A stretch of 64,000 nucleotides of DNA from Macrolepiota albuminosa (taxonomy: Eukaryota > Basidiomycota > Agaricomycetes > Agaricales > Agaricaceae), in NCBI GenBank assembly GCA_027475525.1, contig JAMWFC010000133.1, forward strand, positions 186,001 through 250,000. Direction: 5' to 3'. Position numbers and translations under genes: made by a program. This document shows positions 55,290 through 64,000 of the stretch, piece by piece. The notes beneath the pieces are model-generated. The model saw only the letters and a list, made by a program, of their open reading frames with translations. It was not told the origin of the DNA and did not search any database. How positions within the stretch are numbered: the stretch's first letter is position 1; each line of letters starts with the position of its first letter.

Positions 55290-56575
55290 CATGTCTAATC
55301 AAGAACTCCAGCAACAGGTCATTAATGCAGATGTTTGAGTATTGTACCTTGCTCACAGAGGAGACCTGTGTCAACTCAAAGGACAGCTAAAGGACCTGAT
55401 AAGATGCAAGCACTCCTGCCTACTAGACATGCACTAACAGTCGTCCTGTAGGTTGACATGTGGGTGACAATCAACTAAGTAGAGGTAAAGAGCAACCTGA
55501 TCTGTTGACCAAGGCTGGTCTGTTGATGGCACCGGCATAAGAAGACTGGATAGGTCATAGGTTAGCAGCAGGAGATTTGTCTAGTCTGTCACCAATTCCA
55601 AAAAAGAGAAAATGACCGAATTCTCTGGTGGCAAAAGTTTCATCTGGTCTGTCACCAACCTCCAAGAAGCAAAAATGGGTGATTGACATTGGTAACTATC
55701 CACATCCTGGTAGCCATCCAATATCAGAGGATCAGGAGGACAAGGATGAGGATAAGGATGAAGAGGAAGAGGAAGAACAAGAGGGCAGGATACCAAAGAG
55801 GGAAATTACTAGAGAAATGCTGTTGGGCAGGTATCTGAGGACAGCATCTCATTACAAGAATCAGCACATCAACCCCCCTTGCCAATATTGTGCAAGTAAG
55901 CAGCTACAGTGTGTCAGGACAAAGGGCGGCACTGCATGTGATCCCTGCTGGCTCATTCGCAAACAAACAGTCAAGAAAACTGTCAAGCCTGGCAACAAAG
56001 AAAAGAGGAAAAAACCATTGAGAAAGAAGTCAGTAAGGATTATTGAGAGCGAGGATGGTATAAAACTCTTTTTCTGCTCAAATAGCTAACTAATAGTTAG
56101 CAGATGAACCAGCCAGTCCAATCATAGGACCATCAAAACTGTCCGTCCGTCTATCTCAACCATTGATCTTCAACCACCTAGCAGATCCTCTTCCAGTCAA
56201 GAGAAAGAGCAAGGAGCGGGCAATGAAGTCTAGTCATAGTGAGGACATTGTGGCTGATGTGATGGCAGGGATGAAGAGCTGTTTGGACAGGATGGAGAAT
56301 GGGTTTCAAAAAGCATTGCAAAATGTTGGGGCACAGGTGCAGGACAGGTTTGTCACAGCTGAGGAAAGCTGGTTACTGCATATCAAGAACTTCTTCTGTT
56401 GCTAGCAGACTTAAGTCGACATGCTTAGTGGCCACATAAAAACCCTGCAAACCAATTATTCTCTTGCAGGTGAGATGCTTGAAGACCACAATAGATAGAT
56501 CCATCAGACAGAAGAGCAGATCCGCAATATTTGAAGTATAGTTGACACTTTGCAGAGTCAACTTCACATCTTCAC
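55290..56575 (+). pseudogene. Cysteine-cluster transposon ORF (zinc-binding, coiled coil)
   Basis: After an ATG at about 55291 (MSNQELQQQVINADV) the frame is broken. The main open part (55628-56089) has an acidic run, then PPCQYCASKQLQCVRTKGG with TACDPCWLIRK, a CxxC-x6-C...CxxC pattern like a Zn2Cys6-type cluster, and a basic tail. A second open part (56163-56405) reads DIVADVMAGMKSCLDRMENG, a coiled-coil-like segment. Such cysteine-cluster ORFs are common among basidiomycete repeats. DNA binding is a guess. It sits inside the second KDZ element, upstream of the passenger gene. Confidence 0.5.
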
Positions 56576-56577
56576 CT

Positions 56578-56731
56578 GTCCCTCCAGTTTGTCAGCTCAG
56601 GATGATGTGGCAGTGCATCCAACAGGGCACAGTGGACTTGGACCCATTGTTGAAGTCCCTCCAGTCCGTCAGCTCAGGATGATGTGGCAGTGCATCCAAC
56701 AGGGCACAGTGGACTTGGACCCATTGTTGAA
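56578..56731. repeat. 77-bp tandem duplication with two mismatches
   Basis: Bases 56578-56654 and 56655-56731 differ only at CAGTTTGTC versus CAGTCCGTC. The period is again exactly 77. The following 56732-57198 holds Pro/Thr-rich frames without a known domain and a T-tract (57108-57121). Confidence 0.9.
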
Positions 56732-57198
56732 GAGAAAGAAACCACTCCTGACTCTACTGCTGACCAATCCCCTGCCACTGCTGACATATCTATTCCCACT
56801 GGTGACACCTCTGCCCTTGTCACTGACCAATCTCATCACACTGGCTGACTTATCTACTCTCACCATCGCTCTATCCTCACTTCAACAAACATTCTTAGGG
56901 ACGTCTTCTGCATGAACATTTCTGTCACCCCCTCAATCATCTTCTGTCTCTCTGCCAGTTCCTGCCGAGGACCCTCTCCCTGGCTCAAGAGGATGGGCTC
57001 ACACCAACTCCCAAAGTAGTTGGCCAGCAATGCAATGGACCCAATCATCTAGTTGGCTTACTGAGAGACAGAAGGCAACAGAAGAGAAGTGAAGATGAAT
57101 GATTGCAATATTTTTTTTTTTGCTATGACAGACATTCCTACATTTTTGTAACCTTATAGTCTACAAAAATGTAATGTAACATTCTCCCCTTCTCTACA

Positions 57199-59760
57199 TC
57201 AATGACGGTGGACTGGTTGAATGACTTTAGTATGGCTGCTACTCCTTTTTGCTAGTGTAGACATATCAAGGTATTGAGCTGCATCCTCCTGTAACATTTG
57301 TGCTTGAGACTTGCGGGGTTGCTTGGAATTTGTTGACAATTGGTTAGGCAATGCCTTGTGCTTCTTTTGGTTTTGTAATGCCAGCCTTCCCTCACTTTCA
57401 AATTGGTCATTGTCCTCATCTTGAAGAATGTCAAACACCCTTCTTGACACTCTATATTTAGAGGAACCATCACTAGGGCCATTAATTGAAGGGTCTGGAT
57501 GGCTCCATCCTCTTTGTTGTAAAAGGTGGCATCTACCACTGCTGTATCATCACCACATTTGTCATGAATGGATTTGTCATGAGCGGACTCATTGTAACAG
57601 AAGCTGATATATTTGGTTGGGATTTGTTATGAACTGTGAATCTGTTGTGGTGCTGATGCTGTGGAGTGTGTGGTGAGCGCAAGACAGGGGGTTCCTCCTG
57701 TAAGTCAGGCAGTGGTGTGTGTGGTACGCTAGATGACAGGGAAAGTGTAGGCCTCAGTTGTCACTCCAAGTTGGCTACAGATCTGGTAACTAAAGCAGAT
57801 CCACCATTAGCGGCTCCATCATTAGCAATGGTCCTACTGTTGCCATTGACTACTGCTGATGGTGTTGGTCTCTGTTTCCAATTTTTCTCTCTATTTTTAC
57901 ATGTAGCCTTACATGGCTGCTGCTGCTGCTGCATTTTTTTCATGATCAGCTCAGGTGCCATACTTGGCAGCTACTGGCTGCTTGTGATGGTTGAGATAAA
58001 CCATCTAGTGGAAGGTGTCACTGGATCCATACTGTCCTTGATGGTCTCTCCAGAAGTTCAGCAGATGCAATAGCTTAGGCCGACTAAGATTATGGAGATC
58101 TTGGAATATCAGACTCTCTAGAAGATACCTTGAATATATAAATTGCTGATCATTGGTCCTCACTGCCTTGTAAGGAGCAAATTCATACCGGTAACCAGAT
58201 GCAATTTCTGATGGAGTGATTAGATGATGAGCAAAGGTGGAGAAAACTAGGATTCACTGTAATGAGTATTTAGATAGTCCCAGACAAGCATTTCCAATTC
58301 TGCCTGAGTTTGAAATATATTTGGTCCTGGATCTGCTGGTAATATTGGGAATTCATCCCTATCCAGATCAAGGATGAGGTCATGGCGTGTAAGGATAGGA
58401 GGAGTCAAATCATGGGGTGATTGCATGTTGGACGACATGTCTCTACCAAGAAGAGCAGACATGTAATCCATCATCTTTTTGTTGAGGTCACTAACAAGGT
58501 CAGGAAAGAAGTCTTGAAAGGTAGGTTGGTTAGCATGAGTCAAGTATGACATATTGTCATGACTATAATTGGTGTCAAAATTGTTTAAAGAATGATGGCA
58601 CCATATATATTCTAATAGTCATGCCTTCATCTGCATACCAACCAACAACAGTCCAACTCAACATGCCCATCTCTCTAAATCAAAGCACATCTGCATTGTC
58701 CACACACTTCAAACTGTGCTTTTGGGCCTTCCTGTCAAAACAACAATTAGAAAGCGAAATCAAGTGGACAGATGTACAATGAATAGAGGATGGATGGGGA
58801 ATAGATGGAGTACCAACTTGCACTGAATTTCTGGTGGATTTCCTTTTCACTCTATTCTGCTGCCATCTTCTGTAAATGACTTTCCTCCTGTAGTGTGAGT
58901 TGATACATAACATTTTTGACAGCTACATTATATTGTGCAAATGCATCCAATCCCGAGACATTGTGATCCTTACCCCTCAACAAGTTCTGGATCTCCTCAT
59001 TTATCTTCTTTGCCATTGTCTGTCAGACAACATCTCACAGTGAAGTTTTTAGGAGCACTTTATGCTAGTAATAAGAGTGCTAGCAATTCTTGATATACCA
59101 AACAACCTTCTATTTAAAGAAATGATATCAAGTTCTTCGCAATGAGTTGTTGTACCTACTTTGATTCTCTCTGCCCACTCTTTCTCTTAGTAGCCCAGTA
59201 GTTGAAGATATTCATTAGGATTTTATCCTTCAAGATAGCAGTCTGAGCTTGAGGAGTAGTTGAGAAGCAGTAGAGTTTCTTGTACAATTCAAAGATAGAT
59301 CTTTCTTCCACTGTAAATATCGGTTCTACTCATCTTTTCTTTGGTAAAAATATTGATTCAGGTGGTTGCAGGAGGGCAGACATGTTTGTAGACAATATAA
59401 TTTCTGCAACCACACAGTTCCCAACTGATGGATCACATGATAAAATATATATTTCCATTCACTGTCTATTGATGACAAATGGATTCTGTTTGTCATCAAC
59501 AGATAGGGTCCACTGTCTGCTGGTATCTAGCCCATCCAAATTGGGGCATATTGCTGATATCAATGAGTGGTCTCATTAGATCTCCAGTACAATGGCTAGG
59601 TCCTGGCCATAGATATTTGATCATGAACCTGAACTCTCTGAAGAAATGCAAGCTAGATCTCCAGTACAATGGCTAGGTCCTGGCCATAGATATTTGATCA
59701 TGAACCTGAACTCTCTGAAGAAATGCAAGCAACTAAAAACAACAGTCATCAGGCAAAGGG
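57199..59760 (-). pseudogene. KDZ passenger gene, copy 2 (unknown function)
   Basis: It has the same order of segments as copy 1: FMIKYLWPGPSHC with NMPQFGWARYQQT near 59500-59740, then NSHYRRKVIYRRWQQNR (58680-58913), NQPTFQDFFPDLVSDLNKK and MMDYMSALLGRDM with FPILPADPGPNIFQTQ (58247-58552), and the C-terminus RRVFDILQDEDNDQFESEGR to KVIQPVHRH ending at 57199. The C-terminus is basic and Gln/Lys-rich. Stops interrupt it. Amino-acid conservation relative to copy 1 exceeds what one expects from drifting non-coding DNA, but I cannot compute a ratio. Family unknown. Confidence 0.6.
59577..59730. repeat. Perfect 77-bp tandem duplication at the KDZ transposase start
   Basis: Bases 59577-59653 recur contiguously at 59654-59730. 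The first KDZ copy has the segment once (near 24218-24290). Confidence 0.95.
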
Positions 59761-59919
59761 ACCTTATCTCATTTGCTGAGAAAAGGACACGACTCACTCA
59801 GAACACACAAGGGTTGCCAGTCCTCATAACACAACAGCTACCACTGGGTCCCATTCCTATTGTAACTGGTGCACCACCTGCGGCATTTCTAGATAATGAT
59901 AACTTTGCACACTTGGACA

Positions 59920-60078
59920 ATTATCCAACAGTAGATAATGTAGATGATACAATGCCCATATCCATAAGGCATGTAAAGGTGATTTGAATGTATGCTATTA
60001 TCCAACAGTAGATAATGTAGATGATACAATGCCCATATCCATAAGGCATGTAAAGGTGATTTGAATGTATGCTATTAT
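59920..60078. repeat. Tandem duplication, period 77 bp, in KDZ copy 2
   Basis: Bases 59920-60001 recur at 59997-60078, an 82-bp match at offset 77 (the overlap comes from a shared ATTAT). Confidence 0.95.
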
Positions 60079-60859
60079 TGAGAGCAAATTATTCAAGTTC
60101 ATACATAGACACAGGCAGATTATCTTAACGACTTCATCAACCATGTTCCACAGTTGCTCAATGGATTGCTTGGTCGTGAATCAATGGATGACGTTACTGA
60201 TTGCCTTGCTTGTCCTGACCATTACCTCGCACGATGGCGATGCCGTGATTGCGTTGGGTCAAGAATATTCTGTCGCGGATGTTTCCGCCGCACGCACGAC
60301 TCCAACCCGTTTCACCGACCTGAAGTATGGAATGGTAGGTATTTCCAACCAATGAATATGTCAGATACTGGGGGGTATTTCTATATCCAACACAATTCAT
60401 TGCATGCAAACTGTCATTAAGAGAAGGTCAGGGTCAGGACTCTTGAGGACCACAAGCGGCAAAAGGATATTTAGGAGCAAGAGTTTATATAACTTGAATA
60501 TCAACTAGATGTTAAACTTCCATCAGCAGATAGCAACCTGGGACATCTGGCAGCGCATCCGTCCATGACTTCAGATTTTCTAAGCAGACTTCAGGATGCC
60601 AGCCTTGATCAAATCATGAAAGAGGAAGAGCAACAGGAACCAGAGAATAATGTGCTAATAGAAGATATTCCAGAAGATTGGCCAGCTACAAATGGGTTCT
60701 ATATGAATAGATATGATTGCTTTGGAAATCCAATACAACAGATTGTTTGCACAACTGGAGTACACTACATCACTGTCATTTCATGTGAGTGTTCTGAGAT
60801 AGATGTCTTGGTAGAGAATACCATCTGCTTGTAGCTGGTTCCCAGTACATTTGATTGGA

Positions 60860-61016
60860 TACAAACATATTTTACAACAGCTGTGCTGGACAACTTCTGT
60901 CTGACAAATCTAGAGTGCAAAGCATCCGCCTACCAGTACAAACATATTTTACAACAGCTGTGCTGGACAACTTCTGTCTGACAAATCTAGAGTGCAAAGC
61001 ATCCGCCTACCAGTAC
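60860..61016. repeat. Tandem duplication, period 77 bp, in KDZ copy 2
   Basis: Bases 60860-60939 recur at 60937-61016, an 80-bp match at offset 77. Copy 1 has the segment once (near 25302-25380). Confidence 0.95.
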
Positions 61017-61922
61017 TGACAGAAAATTGCAAGAATAACTTCTCCAATTGCATCTTCTGGTGAGGTGAATAACCTTTACCACAAGCTACAACAAATTTCT
61101 TGTTCATAGCAGTGGCTGAAGAAGTTGAAGTGGGCAGGCTATGGACATGATGAATTGAGGCACCCCATGGCACCAGACCATGGTGAACTTGCAATATTCT
61201 GTCTAACTTGCCCCCAACCAGGAGTCAATCTTTCATCCAACTGGGAAGAAGATCCTATCTGATAGAAGTTCAATCATTCTTTAATGATAGATGGCAACTT
61301 CAAGGCAGATCAACATTCTAATTCTGCTTATAATATATGGCATCTAGAAGGCGGTGGTATAATAGGCAGGAGGGATGAGCTCACCCACTATCTCAAGCAT
61401 GCAAAGAAACAGCCAACAGTGAGTGACATTCTTTAACTCTACCTGTCTGCTATCCGCTCATTAATTCAATTCTGTCCATTGGCTGTCTGCTGGACCTCTG
61501 TCTGTTTAGGGAGCAGCTTATAAAAACATATTCAAAGCTATTGAAAAGGCCCTGATGATGAACAAGTCATGCAACATTACTGGTATTGTTGCAATGGCAT
61601 GTACACAGCATGGCTGCTTTGCTTCTAATAGTGTAACAAACTTAATCCGTAGTGAAGGCCAGGTTTACACAGACTTTTCCATCAAATGGGCAGTTAAGAC
61701 AACCAACATAGATGAGATTCAGCATCTCCTACTGGTATATGACATAGCATGCCAGTCATGTGTCAAATTTTCTGAATGGCTTGCCGAGGCCAGAGAAGTC
61801 CTGCCAGATAATCTACTTGTGGACTTTGCAATAGGACTTCTTCATGTCCATGGACATAAGGAAGATTGTTTTTTCTGCTTTGCCCCGTCCTTCATTCCTG
61901 GGGCCAGTCATTTGGCTGGGGA

Positions 61923-62666
61923 GTATCACAACCCCTCCCCTCCAGGCCCACCCCGAGACACCCCCAGAACACCATCCAGGACCTCTCTCCGACCCCACAG
62001 GACACGCCCCGCCATCACGACCGCTGACACCGCCATCATGCGCATCAAGGACTGCCATCAGCCGCCACCAGCCCCGATCAACGATCGGATCACGCGACTC
62101 GTTTCCGGCCATCACGCATCACGCATCACGACTCTCCCCACGTCAATTGATCGCGCGCCCCACATGTGAGATCCCGGTATACAGTCCCTGCCCGCTACTC
62201 AATGACTCCCGGAACCCATCCCAGACACCCCAGAATCCTGAGACCCGGTCCCGTAGTACTTATAGTGTAGCTCCCTGTTGTATTCGGTAGTCTTGATATT
62301 ACATACACTGTTACTTTGCTTTACTTGAATTGTTGCGTGCCCTCTATTTGACTGGTACGCATTGACTGGCACGCTTGACTGGCACGCTTGGATATTCGCG
62401 TGCTCTAAGACTGGTACGCACTTCGCGACTTTAACTTACTAACTTGGTCTCGTCTTAGAACCTCCGGTTCACGACTCGACCCCCACCCGAACTCCCCAGT
62501 TACCACCACCCAAAACCCCCGGACTAAGTCCCCTCTCCCGGGATTTCCCTGTCCACGTCTTGAACCCCGGAGTCCTAGCCCCGGAGTTCCAGACATCCGA
62601 GTATCCGTGGGTTAAGTCCGCATTGTAAGGGCGATTGCTTTCCCAGAAAGCCCCCGACTCAGCGGA
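61923..62666 (+). repeat. 5' LTR and leader of the young Gypsy element
   Basis: It contains ACTTATAGTGTAGCTCC and a run of ACTGGTACGCATTGACTGG-type short repeats (62340-62420). The 3' boundary and primer-binding site could not be fixed without a second LTR. ORFs reading from KDZ into this part (to 62169) are fusions created by the insertion. Confidence 0.5.
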
Positions 62667-62820
62667 ACCTGACATAATATCAAGACTCCCTCCTTACACC
62701 GTTCTTGATGGCTACATATACTCACACTTACTACCCCACGGGCACCTGACATAATATCAAGACTCCCTCCTTACACCGTTCTTGATGGCTACATATACTC
62801 ACACTTACTACCCCACGGGC
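62667..62820. repeat. Perfect 77-bp tandem duplication at the gag start
   Basis: Bases 62667-62743 recur contiguously at 62744-62820. The unit includes the gag start codon, so two ATGs (62708 and 62785) exist, and only the second opens a long frame. Confidence 0.95.
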
Positions 62821-63655
62821 TACCAGACCAACCCCTACAGACGCCCGGTATCCGATCATTACTCTGCACAGACCCCCCGCCCCGTCTACCCACCCCTCCC
62901 GTACAAACCTCCGTACCTCCACCACCACTGGGCCCCCGACCCATCCTTCTATGATCTGGGGCCCTCAGCCAGCTGGGCCCCTCCGCCCAACTTAGCCATG
63001 GCACGACCCGTGGAGGTCCCCTCATACCGGAGCATCCCCGGGGGCCTGCCGGAGACCCCACCAGTACCCAGTGGACCTCGCCCCCCGTGGAGGTCCCCTC
63101 ATACCGGAGCATTCCCGGAGGCCTGCCGGAGACCCCACCAGTGCCCAGTGGACCTCGCCCAATCCCCCCCAGCGAGGGCCCCTTTGCACCCACCCCCTAC
63201 TACGGCTACCAGCGCCCCGTTCCCCAACCCTGAGAACTCCGAGGACCCCCCTACCTCACTACCCCCCTCGTCACTACCCGGCCGCCGCTCCACCCGCTCG
63301 AACCCCTCCCTCGCCAATGGGACAACGACGCCTCAAGGAGTATGAACGGCAACGGGACAAAGTACTCCGCTCACTCAGGATCTCGCCAGAGGACTTCGCG
63401 CAACGGGCAAGGGCGCTGCTCACAGAATTCGGACACGACGACTTCGAAGGCACTCCGGAGGAATGGGCTCATTGCTTGGTTGAATTCGGGGACGGTCTTA
63501 CACGAGGAGAACTCCCGGAGCAAACTATGGTAAAGTATAGGCGCAATACGATCCTCCGAGAAGAGTTGCAGCAGCTGCTCGACGAAGTCCACACGTCCCC
63601 CTCCCCTCGACCCCTCAACGACCCGGCGGACCCAGGTCGCTCGATTCACGTTTGA
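62785..63655 (+). CDS. Gypsy gag-like ORF, frame shifted by a duplication
   Basis: From ATG 62785 the protein is Pro/Tyr-rich (MATYTHTYYPTGYQTNPYRR...YKPPYLHHHW), an N-terminal tail typical of basidiomycete Gypsy gags. The helical capsid-like part RRLKEYERQRDKVLRSLRIS with PEEWAHCLVEFGDGLTRGEL continues in another frame to a stop at 63655. The switch lies at or after the 77-bp duplication at 63010-63163. A single gag reading across both parts is likely in the real element. Bases 63656-64000 stay GC-rich with open Pro-rich frames. Confidence 0.55.
63010..63163. repeat. 77-bp tandem duplication with three mismatches in gag
   Basis: Bases 63010-63086 are repeated at 63087-63163 with differences at ATCCCCGGGGG versus ATTCCCGGAGG and AGTACCC versus AGTGCCC. 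The spacing is again 77. The copy shifts the gag frame. Confidence 0.85.
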
Positions 63656-64000
63656 CGGAAACCCCCGGAGCCGGCCCCGGCAGCCCCGACAGCCCCCGCA
63701 GACCCCACTCCGGAACAACGACAACGGGAAGAACGACAAAAGCCTCAGCCATATTGCGGTCCCTCAACCTGACTGGAGGCCTCTTTGATCAACCTGCTGC
63801 CCGCACGGTAGGCTTGTCCACTCGCCACAGGGCTAACTCCGTTCCTAGTACCTTCAAGACCTGGGGACAGCCCCAAAGACCCCTGGAACCGCTTCCGCAA
63901 ATGGACAACGCCTGACCCCCGGCCCCAGCGAACCCCGGTAGACCCCGCGCGGACACCCCTAGCACGGACGACACACTGTGCTACATTGACGAGCTCACGC

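Larger units (their letters stand above)
59646..61922 (+). pseudogene. KDZ transposase, copy 2, cut by a Gypsy insertion
   Basis: N-terminal segment 59720-59985 (QLKTTVIRQRDLISFAEKRT). Then the CxC2-like cluster WRCRDCVGSRIFCRGCF with DSNPFHRPEVWNGRYFQP (60225-60350), SMTSDFLSRLQDASLDQI and DWPATNGFYMNRYDCFGNPI (60565-60834), LMIDGNFKADQ (first catalytic Asp, about 61278), YLKHAKKQP, GIVAMACTQHGCF, LLLVYDIACQSCVKF (second Asp, about 61735), and HGHKEDCFFCFAPSFIPGA, ending at LAGE where the ER..W region should follow. Two period-77 duplications and stops disrupt it. Catalytic residues are better kept than in copy 1. Confidence 0.75.
61923..64000 (+). mobile_element. Young CpG-rich Gypsy element, 5' part
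   Basis: Composition changes sharply at about 61923 from CpG-poor KDZ to very GC-rich DNA with dense CpG. The 5' LTR starts near TATCACAACCCC and is followed by a gag-like ORF. A decayed relative of the LTR is at 12880-13215. The element runs past the window end, so protease and pol are not seen. Lack of CpG decay suggests recent insertion. Confidence 0.65.

Noticed and set aside
61813..62290. Gene of 100-148 codons at the KDZ/Gypsy border
   Set aside because: The frames span the insertion junction at about 61923, so they are accidental fusions of transposase and LTR sequence.
1..64000. CRISPR arrays, bacterial operons or prophage
   Set aside because: Short repeats are minisatellites or LTR parts without regular spacers. 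Introns and transposon families are eukaryotic.

Overview
The window looks like nuclear DNA of a basidiomycete, most likely an Agaricomycete with a large transposon load. The evidence is short spliceosomal introns, a DUF6534-type membrane protein gene, KDZ transposases with a CxC2-like cysteine cluster, basidiomycete-style Copia and Gypsy gag/pol remnants, Tc1 elements and many solo LTRs. No species can be named from what is visible. Only about 7 kb (37.6-44.6 kb) looks like ordinary host sequence. Nearly everything else is nested and decayed mobile DNA, much of it with CpG largely replaced by TpG/CpA. Three stretches keep their CpGs: 1.1-3.3 kb, 37-45 kb and 61.9-64 kb.

Layout. 1-6.0 kb: minus-strand Gypsy element (family LTR-A) with a 3' LTR, polypurine tract, protease and gag. 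Its pol region is replaced by a GC-rich island. 6.0-10.05 kb: 5' part of a minus-strand Copia element (RNase H, integrase, protease, gag, PBS, 5' LTR), broken by the Gypsy insertion. 10.05-18.3 kb: Gypsy RT and integrase fragments, five LTR-B copies or pieces and a SINE-like insertion. 18.4-20.2 kb: Tc1 element. 20.2-21.2 kb: Copia RT/RNase H fragment. 21.58-33.36 kb: one KDZ-type element of about 11.8 kb with inverted terminal repeats. It sits inside an LTR-B copy, whose two halves (21235-21581 and 33363-33531) share a 7-bp target duplication. 33.5-37.6 kb: Copia RT fragment and a Gypsy LTR (LTR-D) split by a second SINE-like insertion. 37.6-44.2 kb: two host genes, a minus-strand DUF6534 gene and a plus-strand, nine-exon histidine-acid-phosphatase-like gene. 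44.3-50.3 kb: palindromic element, Tc1 end, LTR-D Gypsy with gag, and a decayed copy of the phosphatase 3' flank. 50.3-61.9 kb: solo LTR-A and a second KDZ element with terminal repeats, tRNA-like modules, a cysteine-cluster ORF, a passenger gene and a transposase. 61.9-64 kb: a young, CpG-rich Gypsy element that interrupts the second KDZ transposase.

Two results stand out. First, both KDZ copies keep the same gene pair: a minus-strand passenger gene of unknown function diverging from the plus-strand transposase. Their terminal and subterminal DNA is a mosaic of inverted repeats and tRNA-like modules. Second, twelve unrelated loci carry tandem duplications with a period of exactly 77 bp. That constancy points more to an unmerged k-mer overlap in the assembly than to biology, and several apparent frameshifts in this window probably come from it.
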